From: a virus
IMG/VR virus record: IMGVR_UViG_3300044998_000260
Location: 1-64,000 of that record
Direction: 5' to 3' (one strand)
Length of the DNA: 64,000 bases
Of this stretch, positions 36,793-44,792 are shown piece by piece; position 1 is the stretch's first letter, and every line of letters begins with the position of its first letter. The notes under the pieces were generated by a model. It did no database searches. It was not told the origin of the DNA and saw nothing but the letters and a program-made list of their open reading frames with translations. A program made the position numbers and the translations under genes.

Positions 36793-37557
36793 TCAGGTCC
36801 AAAGTGACTCTCTAATTTGTAATACTTCAATAGCTTTCTCTGTAGCTTCTTTATATCGACGATTTTCTTCGGCCATTGCGGCGCGTGACGCCGCGTGATA
36901 CTCGTTCCAAGCGGGATCATCCTTATGAAGATTTAATTCAAACATAGTGGGATTACCGCTCTCATCCCAATCACATGGAGTATAATCCAACAGTTTACCA
37001 GGTGGATCAGGGAGCATATCCCACGGATCGTTATACTTGTTGTATACATCATTATACCACAAGTAGAGTTCTTTTTGTTTTCTTGCCGACTCGGCTTGAT
37101 GGGGGAGATCACATTCATTGATTTCCCAGTCAAGATATTCCATAGCGAGTTGTCTACTAAGTTGCTTTCTCCACTTACGAGGCAAATATCGCAACTTCCA
37201 CTTAGTCACTCGGTCATACTTTTTCGGCTGACAAATTACTTCCATCCAAGCTTTTTGATTTTCGATGAATTCACAGAGAAGTTCAAATGTGGCTTCGAAT
37301 AATCGGGTATCAGTTTCAATCCAAGTCTTGCCACTAAATTTTGTCAGTTTGACCTTGTTGTGACCGCGAAAAATAATATTATAAAGAGCATATCGAAAAT
37401 TACTCAACATCAAAAATGGCGCAGAATAATTGATATCAAATCGAATGTTGCCTATCTTACTATTCAGTTTTCTGCGCCACTTCGGAATTTTTGATGTTCC
37501 ATTAATCTCTTCCGTGTCCGACATTGCACTCTTTATTGCGTGTGAAGCTTTTAACAT
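36793..37557 (-). CDS. Trp/Lys-rich phage protein, unknown
   Basis: 254 aa, basic, helical, rich in Trp and Arg (IPKWRRKLNSKIG, LRYLPRKWRKQLSRQ). No motif recognised. GAGG lies 7 nt before the ATG at 37557. Probably an early or middle gene in the unit that begins with the AAA+ ATPase; function unknown. Confidence 0.6.
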   Translation of the reverse strand: MLKASHAIKSAMSDTEEINGTSKIPKWRRKLNSKIGNIRFDINYSAPFLMLSNFRYALYNIIFRGHNKVKLTKFSGKTWIETDTRLFEATFELLCEFIENQKAWMEVICQPKKYDRVTKWKLRYLPRKWRKQLSRQLAMEYLDWEINECDLPHQAESARKQKELYLWYNDVYNKYNDPWDMLPDPPGKLLDYTPCDWDESGNPTMFELNLHKDDPAWNEYHAASRAAMAEENRRYKEATEKAIEVLQIRESLWT

Positions 37558-37699
37558 TAGCGTTCCTCAGTAATACCCACCAGGCACCTCCCGCTACCTG
37601 AAACGTCATTAGTGACGTTAAAGGCAGTGGAAGTGTCGATGGAGTTCCGACTACAAATGATCCCACAAAAAACAACGTGGGTAAAAATGTCTTAAGCAT
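37502..37699 (-). CDS. Possible small membrane protein
   Basis: 65 aa from the ATG at 37697-37699 with GAGG 9 nt upstream. Two hydrophobic segments (TFLPTLFFVGSFVVG and LTSLMTFQVAGGAWWVLL) suggest a two-span membrane protein. It fills the otherwise empty 134-bp gap before the 36793 gene and overlaps that gene's first 56 nt in another frame and the ATPase stop by 8 nt. Could be an anti-host or holin-like peptide; uncertain. Confidence 0.45.
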   Translation of the reverse strand: MLKTFLPTLFFVGSFVVGTPSTLPLPLTSLMTFQVAGGAWWVLLRNANVKSFTRNKECNVGHGRD

Positions 37700-39290
37700 A
37701 ATTTTCTGCCTCACCAAGAGCATTTACAAACTCTTGACCGTATTTAGACATCTTTAGTAGATGATGTTGTGTAACCTTGGTCCCCTCGGCGTGAGCAATC
37801 GTTTGTGCCAACCGAATACTGTTCTTAATTTGACGACCGTTAATCTCAATCTTAGACAAAACATCCAGATCAAAAGTTGAATAATCAATTTTTGCCGCAC
37901 TGAGTAGGTTCTTCCGGATTGACCGTCGAATCTCGTCGGTCATTTCACCGTAATGAATTGCCAATGAAATGCGGCTGTGGAATGCTCGGTCAAAATTCTT
38001 TACACGGTTCGTGGTGAGGAACATAACACCATTGAAATATTCGAGCAACCGAAGGAAGATACCAACCATTGCATTTCTTTCAAGATCATGGTCAGTACGC
38101 TGTTCTAGGAAAATGTCTGCTTCGTCAAGCAACAATACAGCATTCCATCGGCCGGCAAGTTCAAGAATCTGTCCCAGCTTGGTTTCAAGCTGTTGTGGAT
38201 TCGTACCCAATTCACCAACAGACACCACATATAGTGGACGCTGAAGTGTTTCGGAGGTAGCTTCTGCGGTCAGCGTTTTACCAACACCAGGTGCGCCGTG
38301 TAACAGAAAAATGAACCCACCACTCTTACCACCAACGATATCGCTAAATCCCGATCCGTTGTGTTCTACTAGAGACTTGATGATAAACTTACGATCTTCG
38401 TCAAGTACCAACTGATCAAACACGCCGGTATTGAACACCACCGGAGAAACAAAGTCTACCTTACCAATCGCCCAACGCTTATGACGGAAACTGAATACTG
38501 GAATAAACGGCGAAGTCATATAGAGCTGGTCGTCGGGGATGACGAGTTCTGACTGTTGTGTATCGTCATTGTTGTGACGATGTTCCCACGAACGCATGCT
38601 CAGCGCGTCAAGTATGTTTGGTTCGTCGTTTCTCATACCCAGTCCATCAACCATTACTCGACCGTTACCAGACATAGGGAACCATCCTATCCATGATGGA
38701 CGGAAGATTTCTCCTTGGTAGTTCATGTATGATGCCTTACTGGTAACTTCTCGGAATACTCGACCACGTGCAACAAGCTTATCAAGCTCTGCGCCCGCTT
38801 CGAGCTTGCGGAATGGAAGCTCATTCATCGTGCGGGTACCTTCCCACCCGCGAAACGTTTGACTGTTTACCGCCAGTTCAATTGTGCCGCGCTCACCAAT
38901 AGAAATACAACGATATGAAATCTGAATCGTGGGACCGAAAAATCCATAATTGATGTTGATACTGACCAGTTCTCCACCAACGGATTCACCCATATAATTG
39001 ACAATGATCTTGTCACCACAATTGAACACGTCGGTTATATCGTCTACAATATAGTTACCACTTTCAAAGCGAAGCTTACGATTCTTTTCGTTTTCTCGCT
39101 TCTCGGCACGTGTCAGTTTTTCACGAACGCGACGATCTTGGTCTTCGTTGGCAGTTGCCACTGCTTCCATTGCCTCCATCAAATCGTGTACAACACTTCT
39201 TGACGGCTTGCGGCGTGGTGCCTTTTTTACAGGCGTCTTTTTGGTAGCAACTTTCTTTACAACTTTCTTTGGGGTCTTTATAGTAGGCAT
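37692..39290 (-). CDS. AAA+ ATPase with N-terminal basic tail
   Basis: 532 aa. A Lys-rich N terminus (PKKVVKKVATKKTPVKKAPRR), an intermediate beta domain (~80-290) and a C-terminal AAA+ module: Walker A LLHGAPGVGKTLTAEA near residue 330, Walker B LLLDEADIFLEQR near 385, sensor 1 FLTTNRV near 425 and the arginine finger region FHSRISLAIHY. The sequence around WNAVLLLDEAD and EYFNGVMFLTTNRVKNFDRAF is strikingly like AAA+ ATPases of unknown function widespread in fungi and some bacteria, not like phage clamp loaders or ClpX. It may unfold or remodel a protein complex. Confidence 0.85.
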   Translation of the reverse strand: MPTIKTPKKVVKKVATKKTPVKKAPRRKPSRSVVHDLMEAMEAVATANEDQDRRVREKLTRAEKRENEKNRKLRFESGNYIVDDITDVFNCGDKIIVNYMGESVGGELVSININYGFFGPTIQISYRCISIGERGTIELAVNSQTFRGWEGTRTMNELPFRKLEAGAELDKLVARGRVFREVTSKASYMNYQGEIFRPSWIGWFPMSGNGRVMVDGLGMRNDEPNILDALSMRSWEHRHNNDDTQQSELVIPDDQLYMTSPFIPVFSFRHKRWAIGKVDFVSPVVFNTGVFDQLVLDEDRKFIIKSLVEHNGSGFSDIVGGKSGGFIFLLHGAPGVGKTLTAEATSETLQRPLYVVSVGELGTNPQQLETKLGQILELAGRWNAVLLLDEADIFLEQRTDHDLERNAMVGIFLRLLEYFNGVMFLTTNRVKNFDRAFHSRISLAIHYGEMTDEIRRSIRKNLLSAAKIDYSTFDLDVLSKIEINGRQIKNSIRLAQTIAHAEGTKVTQHHLLKMSKYGQEFVNALGEAENYA

Positions 39291-39302
39291 CTTTTAGTTT
39301 AG

Positions 39303-40016
39303 TTATTCGTCGATTCCGGCGAGCCACTCCTGCTTGAGTGGGTCACGTTCAACGGTGGTTGCCATATGATCTGCCCAATGAATTACATAAGGCAGGTTGG
39401 TGTGAATTGGAAATTTACCATAGTTGACATAGTATGACTTATTGCTTTCATCATACAAACCATCGGAAAGCTTGATAGACAACCATTCCTTATAAGTTAG
39501 TTCAATTCCGCGAGACTGAAGAATGAACAACGCGCCATCAGTGACCTTCATGTAAGGCAATCGGTCATTATTCTTGAACATTTCGTTCTGATTTTTGCGG
39601 TGCCAATCAGAATCTTGTGGAATATAATAGGGTTCTCCTCCGGGCAAACCCAACTTCCAAAGGTCGTGATGAATTGCTGCCATAGTCAATTCACTCTTTG
39701 TAAAGTCTAACGAACCCCCTTTCTTATGAAGCACCTTAGCGAAGTCCATTGCACAATCATATACATGTAATACGTGGTCAATGTAGCCGCCGGCATAAGC
39801 ATTATGATAATGGAGCTTGCTTGACGCCGGAGCTTCCGTGAGTCGGCTGCCATAATCTTCATACATCGAAACTAACTTGTCCATTCGAGAACTGTGTTTG
39901 CCAAAGGCGTCTTCCATTACCGAAAAAAGTCGAGTCTTCTGTGCCTCAAGACGTTCCATCTCGGTTGTATATTCAGTTACAGCGTCTTGAATTTCAGGTT
40001 CAACGGTCGTGGTCAT
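39303..40016 (-). CDS. HD-domain phosphohydrolase
   Basis: 237 aa. HD residues: HNAYAGGYIDHVLHVYD, AAIHHDLWKLG and VIHWADHMA supply His/HD/D metal ligands. A coiled N-terminal helix (~20-60) precedes the domain. HD proteins of this sort hydrolyse nucleotides or nucleotide second messengers, but the substrate is unknown. A sigma-70-like promoter at 40058-40086 and a hairpin leader (CCTCT/AGAGG) precede it; 12 bp separate it from the ATPase gene, so both are one unit. Confidence 0.75.
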   Translation of the reverse strand: MTTTVEPEIQDAVTEYTTEMERLEAQKTRLFSVMEDAFGKHSSRMDKLVSMYEDYGSRLTEAPASSKLHYHNAYAGGYIDHVLHVYDCAMDFAKVLHKKGGSLDFTKSELTMAAIHHDLWKLGLPGGEPYYIPQDSDWHRKNQNEMFKNNDRLPYMKVTDGALFILQSRGIELTYKEWLSIKLSDGLYDESNKSYYVNYGKFPIHTNLPYVIHWADHMATTVERDPLKQEWLAGIDE

Positions 40017-40023
40017 AAATCCT

Positions 40024-40033
40024 CTATAAATGG
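40024..40033 (-). promoter_or_regulatory. Decamer copy (CCATTTATAG) in leader hairpin of HD gene
   Basis: Sits between the promoter at 40058 and the ATG at 40016, in a CCTCT...AGAGG hairpin. Variant of the recurring decamer. Confidence 0.3.
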
Positions 40034-40057
40034 AGAGGTCCGTATCATTACACCGGT

Positions 40058-40086
40058 AATATAGTGTGTTGATACGGACTCGTCAA
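40058..40086 (-). promoter_or_regulatory. Sigma-70 promoter, HD gene/AAA+ ATPase unit
   Basis: TTGACG at 40081-40086, 17 bp, TATATT at 40058-40063. GGACT/AGTCC inverted repeat brackets the -35 box, a layout shared with the promoters at 50906, 59530 and 61588. Confidence 0.7.
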
Positions 40087-40107
40087 GTCCCAATTTAATT
40101 GTAAAAA

Positions 40108-40638
40108 TTAAATAGTTCCGTTCCGTCGGGCTTTGCTACCGGCGCGTGCCCACAATTCAAAAATAGTTGGAATCGTGGGAGTTTTTCTCAGTTCCATACC
40201 AATTTCGTCAAGCAAAAAGTCGGCTTTTTTGTTATTACATGTAGAACACGCGGTAATAACATTCTTCCATTCGTCTTTACCACCCCTACTTTGCGGACGA
40301 ATATGATCGCGGGTAAGAAATTCACTGGGCTTGAGATCTTGTCTATGCCGAGAGCAATATCCGCACCGGTAACCATCACGAAGAAATAAATTTCTCTGCG
40401 TAAGAATGGCCGGAACTCTGTGTGTTGGACGGCTCTTAACAAATTCCTTTAAAACTATCTGTGTGGGAACGGGCCAAATATCTTTAACAGAACTTACAGT
40501 GTATTCAGGATGTTCGGCCACAATATGAGCTTTTCCTTCAATGACGAGAATGAGTCCGCGCTTAGATGATACAACCGCCAATGGCTCGTAGCTTGCATTG
40601 AGAACAGTACATCGGACTTGATCTAATACGGACAACAT
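40108..40638 (-). CDS. HNH endonuclease (RCTVLNASYEPL family)
   Basis: 176 aa from the ATG at 40636-40638 with AGGAG 9 nt upstream; the frame extends upstream but without support. N-terminal beta domain VRCTVLNASYEPLAVVSSKR (residues ~8-70) is characteristic of a widespread bacterial/phage HNH family. The nuclease core has RNLFLRDGYRCGYC, TRDHIRPQSRGG and NVITACSTCNNKKAD with two CxxC zinc pairs. Length is typical. May process DNA or act as a homing or packaging nuclease. Confidence 0.85.
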   Translation of the reverse strand: MLSVLDQVRCTVLNASYEPLAVVSSKRGLILVIEGKAHIVAEHPEYTVSSVKDIWPVPTQIVLKEFVKSRPTHRVPAILTQRNLFLRDGYRCGYCSRHRQDLKPSEFLTRDHIRPQSRGGKDEWKNVITACSTCNNKKADFLLDEIGMELRKTPTIPTIFELWARAGSKARRNGTI

Positions 40639-40648
40639 TAATAAACTC

Positions 40649-40915
40649 CTATGAAGGTCGTCTGCTCTCGTTTTGTTTGTGCCGCGCCAATGTATCCCTA
40701 CACCGTGCAGCCAGTTCATAATTTTCTTTCTTTACAAAATACGTCATCAGCGTATTCAACTGAGTTTCATATTCATGCCGTGAAAGTTGTGCCAGTTTGC
40801 GAGAGGGACCAAACTGGAACAGCATGACATACGACATATCTTCCCTTACGGCTTTACGAATACGCTTGAGAATATACTTGTATACCAAATCCTCATGTAA
40901 TTCCGTCAATTGCAT
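40649..40915 (-). CDS. Small UVR-like helical protein
   Basis: 88 aa from the ATG at 40913-40915, just after the stop of the upstream gene. The C terminus (YETQLNTLMTYFVKKENYELAARCRD) resembles UVR-type helical hairpins that bind UvrB- or Clp-type proteins. The frame stays open upstream to 41152 but that part overlaps the 40932-41444 gene in another frame and is low complexity, so I do not include it. Confidence 0.55.
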   Translation of the reverse strand: MQLTELHEDLVYKYILKRIRKAVREDMSYVMLFQFGPSRKLAQLSRHEYETQLNTLMTYFVKKENYELAARCRDTLARHKQNESRRPS

Positions 40916-40931
40916 GAGAGCAACCGGATTA

Positions 40932-41444
40932 TCACTTGGAATAATTACGAGGTCGTCGTTTTGTAACGGAAGACTTTTTGACAGACTTGGTTCTTCCGCT
41001 TGATTTTTCTGATTTAGCGGATTCAGCTTTGACTGATTTTCTGTCTTTTGGATTTTTACTATTACTGTTCTTGTTGGCGGGATCGGCGGTTGTCGTCCTT
41101 TTACGAGTTCGCGAAGCGACTGTTTTAGTTGGTTGAATAGGTTCCGATTCATCTACTTTCACTCCCCGGCGATATAGAACACCGTCTGGTGCTCGATACT
41201 TTTTCATAAACTGCCATCCTCGCGGGCGTCTCTCTTCTGGTGGCTTTGGCGTGTTATGTGATTCCGGCAAAGGCACCATTTTCGTAACGCATATAGAACA
41301 AATTACAGATACAGCGTTCGGTGAAACTTTTGTTTCAATACGGCCACAGTTTTTACACGCCATCTCTTTTAATGACAGACCAGCCAATTTTCGTGACTCT
41401 TCAATTTCTTTCTTGGTAACTTTTTTTCTGTGGAATTGGACCAT
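40932..41444 (-). CDS. Zinc-ribbon protein with basic tail
   Basis: 170 aa. N-terminal zinc ribbon CKNCGRIE...VICSICVTK (residues ~31-56), then a folded segment RPRGWQFMKKYRAPDGVLYRRG and a Lys/Ser/Thr-rich basic tail of ~60 residues resembling nucleic-acid-binding tails. No family recognised. Its start overlaps the upstream gene by 44 nt. The paired zinc ribbon and basic tail suggest binding to DNA, RNA or RNA polymerase. Confidence 0.6.
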   Translation of the reverse strand: MVQFHRKKVTKKEIEESRKLAGLSLKEMACKNCGRIETKVSPNAVSVICSICVTKMVPLPESHNTPKPPEERRPRGWQFMKKYRAPDGVLYRRGVKVDESEPIQPTKTVASRTRKRTTTADPANKNSNSKNPKDRKSVKAESAKSEKSSGRTKSVKKSSVTKRRPRNYSK

Positions 41445-41643
41445 ATCTGTATTTTATAAGAAAAATTTGTTTATTCAAAACTTCAATCAATTTGGAACGC
41501 AATTCTTGATCTATATTCGACGGCATTTTTTTGAGATATAATTTGGTGTATTGAACGGCCGAATTATATTGCGAAACTGTGCGGCAACTCTTGATTACTT
41601 TTACCACTTTTGAATAAATAGAAAGCAGTTCCTTGTAGTACAC
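41401..41643 (-). CDS. Small helical protein, unknown
   Basis: 80 aa with a GTG start at 41641-41643; GGAG 7 nt upstream supports it. Entirely helical, basic (YSKVVKVIKSCRTV, KLYLKKMPSNIDQELRSKL). No family recognised. Overlaps the zinc-ribbon gene by 44 nt. Confidence 0.55.
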   Translation of the reverse strand: MYYKELLSIYSKVVKVIKSCRTVSQYNSAVQYTKLYLKKMPSNIDQELRSKLIEVLNKQIFLIKYRYGPIPQKKSYQERN

Positions 41644-41665
41644 ATTGGGTCTCCAAGGGTGCTCA

Positions 41666-41920
41666 TTAATTTATCTGAATAGCACCCCATTCCACATAAT
41701 CCGGTAAAAGAATCTCGTGCTTCGCACAAATCTTTCTCACTCGATCAGTTAACTTGTTAATATCTTCCTGCTTAGTATTTTTAAATTGGCCAGGATTACT
41801 TGTGACAGCCGCCAAAGCTTGAATACATGCCACTAGTGCAGTGTAATCGTTAAGTTCTACGACGAGATCGTGAATACGTAACTGACATTCCTTTACTCGA
41901 TTAGTAATATTAAGTTCCAT
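41666..41920 (-). CDS. Small helical protein, unknown
   Basis: 84 aa, two or three amphipathic helices (NRVKECQLRIHDLVVELNDY). No motif. A GAGAG precedes the ATG by 6 nt. Lies between two other small genes in the same direction. Confidence 0.55.
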   Translation of the reverse strand: MELNITNRVKECQLRIHDLVVELNDYTALVACIQALAAVTSNPGQFKNTKQEDINKLTDRVRKICAKHEILLPDYVEWGAIQIN

Positions 41921-41933
41921 AATCGTCTCTCAA

Positions 41934-42335
41934 TTACTTACCTGCAACTTTTACGGCCAACTTCTCCATATACTTCTTAGCAACCGTCCACATTTCGTTG
42001 TGCGCTTCTAGCTCAATTACAAGTTGTGATCTTTCCTCGTCGATTTCCTTGATACGTGCTGTAATTTCCTTGATACGATTTTCCGCACCATCATTTACAG
42101 CACGAATAAGGTTAATCTTACTACCCGTTATCTTGGTAGGCATATCTGGTAGTGGATATGCAATCTCCTGAGTGTTATTGCTTCGTTCCGACATAGGAGG
42201 AGCATAAACACGATTCAGATTGTCGAGAATACGTTCTGAATCAGGACGATTCACTCGCTTCTTACGCGACAAACCCAATCCAAGCAAAGTAGTCAAGGTG
42301 CCTCCAATTATGAATAGTAAGTTTTTCTTTTTCAT
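41934..42335 (-). CDS. Membrane-anchored coiled-coil protein
   Basis: 133 aa. N-terminal Lys patch and membrane helix (NLLFIIGGTLTTLLGLGL, residues 5-22), a Pro-rich linker, then a coiled coil ENRIKEITARIKEIDEERSQ (~85-125). It begins 9 nt after the 3' end of the tmRNA gene. Function unknown. Confidence 0.6.
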   Translation of the reverse strand: MKKKNLLFIIGGTLTTLLGLGLSRKKRVNRPDSERILDNLNRVYAPPMSERSNNTQEIAYPLPDMPTKITGSKINLIRAVNDGAENRIKEITARIKEIDEERSQLVIELEAHNEMWTVAKKYMEKLAVKVAGK

Positions 42336-42343
42336 ATGTTAAG

Positions 42344-42686
42344 TGGACCTGAGGGGGAATCGAACCCCCTGTCCAAAGCATTATACTAAGTGACTCTTCT
42401 CCGTGCGCAGTTCGTTGTCTCATTTTTGATTCAATGTATCACACCGAACAAATCTACATTGTCTCTATCCGATTGTCAATCTCGATCTTATCGGAGTCTG
42501 TCAAGATTTACCCCTTATCGTGAGTTTTTCGTTATCAGGGGATTAACGAAAAACTTCTCGGCTATATTAAGCAGCGAGAGCAAGCGCAGGATTTGCACTT
42601 AAAAGTTTGATTCCATTTAACGAGATCGAATCAGTCTCGGCACGCTTCATTCACACTTCTAACCTCTGTCGAAACCTGGCAGGCCC
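42344..42686 (-). ncRNA. ssrA: tmRNA (ssrA), tag peptide ANPALALAA
   Basis: 343 nt. The tRNA-like domain has a 7-bp acceptor (GGGCCTG with CAGGTCC) including the G3-U70 alanine identity pair, the conserved GGTTTCGACAG start and a T arm with GGTTCGATTCC. The 5' pseudoknot region GTGCCGAG...CTCGTTAAA matches bacterial tmRNA, and a tag reading frame at 42567-42596 begins GCA after TAAGT and encodes ANPALALAA then TAA. Three more stem-rich segments follow, as expected of the other pseudoknots. CCA is not encoded. It would rescue stalled ribosomes and mark the nascent chain for proteolysis. The tag ends LAA like host tags, so host ClpXP-type proteases may recognise it. Confidence 0.95.
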
Positions 42687-42697
42687 TTTGTTGCTTA

Positions 42698-43240
42698 TCA
42701 AACTTCAATAAGCAGCTCATCAAGATAATCAAACAGACTATCAATTACAACAACCTGATCTGTGTCAAACTTGTGATAATTTGACTGCATTGCCAACTTG
42801 AAATCGTCGTGTTCCTTTCTATACATATCCACCAAACGACCACCTGATTCCACATTGGCAATGCGATCAGCCACCTTCACCAACACCGCTTTGTAGTTCT
42901 GGGCAATACGCGGATACGCCTGCGCATGTCGCCACTTGCGATTGCCGCCCTTCGGTTCAGTGACCGCCGCCACAATGTCAGCAATTTCACGACCGAAGAA
43001 AGTAATTAAATCTTCGTATTCGGCATCAGTATCTTCAAGAACATCGTGCAGCCATGCGGCGACACGAAGATCTTCATCAAAAATACCAAATCGAAGTAAC
43101 ACACTTTCTACTGCCTGTAAGTGTAGAGCATACGGAAACTCGTCACCATACTTCTGCTCACCGTGGGCACGGACGGCAAATCGCTTTGCGCGGTATACCT
43201 TGTCTACGGCTTCGCGAGCCACAATGTTTACATCGGTCAT
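42698..43240 (-). CDS. HD-domain alarmone hydrolase-like protein (MESH1/SpoT type)
   Basis: 180 aa from the ATG at 43238-43240 with AGGAG 6 nt upstream. Matches the hydrolase half of RelA/SpoT enzymes: RFAVRAHGEQKYGDEFPYALHLQAVE, AAWLHDVLEDTD, FGREIADIVAAVTEP and VKVADRIANV provide the HD ligands. Length fits the small single-domain MESH1 group. It could degrade (p)ppGpp and so counteract the host stringent response during infection; the substrate is inferred. Directly upstream of the tmRNA gene, with its own promoter at 43265-43293. Confidence 0.82.
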   Translation of the reverse strand: MTDVNIVAREAVDKVYRAKRFAVRAHGEQKYGDEFPYALHLQAVESVLLRFGIFDEDLRVAAWLHDVLEDTDAEYEDLITFFGREIADIVAAVTEPKGGNRKWRHAQAYPRIAQNYKAVLVKVADRIANVESGGRLVDMYRKEHDDFKLAMQSNYHKFDTDQVVVIDSLFDYLDELLIEV

Positions 43241-43264
43241 ATTATCTCCTAGATGCTTTGTTCT

Positions 43265-43293
43265 AATATACCACACCTAGGTCTCAAAGTCAA
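43265..43293 (-). promoter_or_regulatory. Sigma-70 promoter, HD hydrolase/tmRNA unit
   Basis: TTGACT at 43288-43293, 17 bp, TATATT at 43265-43270; the ATG is 25 nt further. Confidence 0.7.
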
Positions 43294-43316
43294 GTAACAA
43301 TTGTAACAGGTTTGTA

Positions 43317-43721
43317 TCAGTCGGTTACAATAATTTGACGCTCTAAAAGCTCCTCAATCGCTTCCCGAATCTGCTTTCTAGTACGATTTGTAGGATATCG
43401 CATTTTTCTTTCAATCGTCCATACAGATTCGCACACTTCGTCTTCGGTCATGAATCTTGTAGACGACACAGATCGAATAATATCACCGTATTTACGACTT
43501 ACATCCCGCATAATCGAACCACCAAAAATAGGCTTAACGATACCAGAATCAGAATACAAATTGAGTTTATAACGAACTGGTGTATCTACTACAGTTACGG
43601 ACTTTTGTGGTTCCGACTTGGGCTCCGGCGCAATCTCCGGCTTCTTTTCCACAGCCTTCGTGGGTTCCGTCTTGACCGATTCTACGGTCGGAGTAACATT
43701 TTTTTCAGTAACATCAGACAT
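43317..43721 (-). CDS. Small protein with C-terminal winged-helix-like domain
   Basis: 134 aa from the ATG at 43719-43721 (GGGGATAATATT upstream). Residues ~10-50 are Pro/Lys/Glu-rich and disordered; residues ~60-134 are alpha/beta with FMTEDEVCESVWTIERKM and NRTRKQIREAIEELLERQ, a pattern that fits a winged-helix or replication-type DNA-binding domain. No family recognised. Confidence 0.55.
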   Translation of the reverse strand: MSDVTEKNVTPTVESVKTEPTKAVEKKPEIAPEPKSEPQKSVTVVDTPVRYKLNLYSDSGIVKPIFGGSIMRDVSRKYGDIIRSVSSTRFMTEDEVCESVWTIERKMRYPTNRTRKQIREAIEELLERQIIVTD

Positions 43722-43816
43722 AATATTATCCCCAAAAATGGGCAAAGAAAGGTCTACTATTGTAAATATCAATCAGATTGAAATAAATCAATGAACACTA
43801 TTCATCATTTATTTTT

Positions 43817-44476
43817 TTACACAAGAATCATTTCGAATTCGTCGAGGATTCTGCACTTTCCATCAATAACACTTCTGTGCATATGTCCACAATACATCTG
43901 CGGATTACCCAAACTATCCCAAATATTCTGGACAATATCAGCATTATGATCGCGCCAATCCATAGGCACACCAAAAAATTGAAGAGCATCCTTACTGAAA
44001 TTGCCTTGAATAACATTCTGTGGCGGAACATGCGTAATTAGCATGTCCACCTTATTGTTGTTTTGGCCAAGCTCCAAAAGCAATCGGTCCACATCCTGTT
44101 GGCGGATGTTTTCTTTATCGCTCCAATGCATACCATATATGAGTCTAATATTCTTGTCAATCGAGGCGGCACCGCCCATAAAGGCAATCGTGCGTCCATC
44201 AATCGTTAATACACGTCCTCGCGGTACAAAAAAACAGTTATTATGAATATCGACCAAATCATCGGCATCAAGAAAAAGAGCATGTTGCTCATGATTACCA
44301 TCAATCCAATAGACCGGCAACGGCAACTTGTATTGAAACAAACGATTTATCACTCCATCGTAATATCCAAAGTCACCGACTTGAATGAGTGCGTTAGCGC
44401 CGGCTTCGTGCGCCTTAACTGCACGATCTTCCAACACTTCAAACGCGCCGTGAATGTCACCGAGAATTGCAATCAT
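43817..44476 (-). CDS. Calcineurin-like metallophosphoesterase
   Basis: 219 aa. Metal-binding motifs in order: ILGDIHG (residues 4-10), QVGDFGY (~32), DGNHEQ (~59), LITHVPP (~147) and GHMHR (~198). Similar small phosphoesterases act on phosphoproteins, dinucleotides or nucleic acids; substrate unknown. A clear sigma-70 promoter lies at 44506-44534 and the gene stands alone. Confidence 0.85.
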   Translation of the reverse strand: MIAILGDIHGAFEVLEDRAVKAHEAGANALIQVGDFGYYDGVINRLFQYKLPLPVYWIDGNHEQHALFLDADDLVDIHNNCFFVPRGRVLTIDGRTIAFMGGAASIDKNIRLIYGMHWSDKENIRQQDVDRLLLELGQNNNKVDMLITHVPPQNVIQGNFSKDALQFFGVPMDWRDHNADIVQNIWDSLGNPQMYCGHMHRSVIDGKCRILDEFEMILV

Positions 44477-44505
44477 AAAAATGACCTAGTTGGGGATGAC
44501 TTTGA

Positions 44506-44534
44506 AATATACCTACTAGAAAAGAAAAAATCAA
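44506..44534 (-). promoter_or_regulatory. Sigma-70 promoter, phosphoesterase gene
   Basis: TTGATT at 44529-44534, 17 bp, TATATT at 44506-44511, 30 nt before the ATG. Confidence 0.65.
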
Positions 44535-44580
44535 GGGTATTTGCCTTGACTTTTTCGGTATTACTAATTTGTTACATTAG

Positions 44581-44667
44581 CGGAAGACACGGGACTCGAA
44601 CCCGCAACTCCCTTGTGGGGAGCACCTCGTTTCCAGCGAGGCTCCTAATCCAATTCGGATATCTTCC
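44581..44667 (-). tRNA. tRNA-Ser (GGA)
   Basis: 87 nt, class II with a long variable arm. Anticodon loop CTGGAAA; acceptor GGAAGAT/GTCTTCC; discriminator G as usual for Ser. First member of the array reading from the right-hand end leftward; the 125 nt to its right (44668-44792) show no gene. Confidence 0.95.
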
Positions 44668-44782
44668 AAACGGGCCGACCTATACCACCTTCATCGAGAA
44701 GGTTTCTCTTGGCAAACGGTCCTAATTTACCCGGCAAGGTTATATTAAGCGTAACGGAAGACCAAGATTCGACCCAAGGTGA

Positions 44783-44792
44783 CTATAAATAG
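44783..44792 (-). promoter_or_regulatory. Candidate late-promoter decamer (CTATTTATAG)
   Basis: Perfect copy directly after the stop of the MazG-like gene and 116 nt before tRNA-Ser(GGA). Confidence 0.35.

Noticed and set aside
40916-41152. N-terminal extension of the 40649 gene
   Set aside because: Low complexity and fully overlapping the zinc-ribbon gene in another frame; the extension mirrors that gene's basic tail.
44668-44792. Possible extra tRNA next to tRNA-Ser(GGA)
   Set aside because: A TCGAATC string exists but T, D and acceptor stems do not pair.
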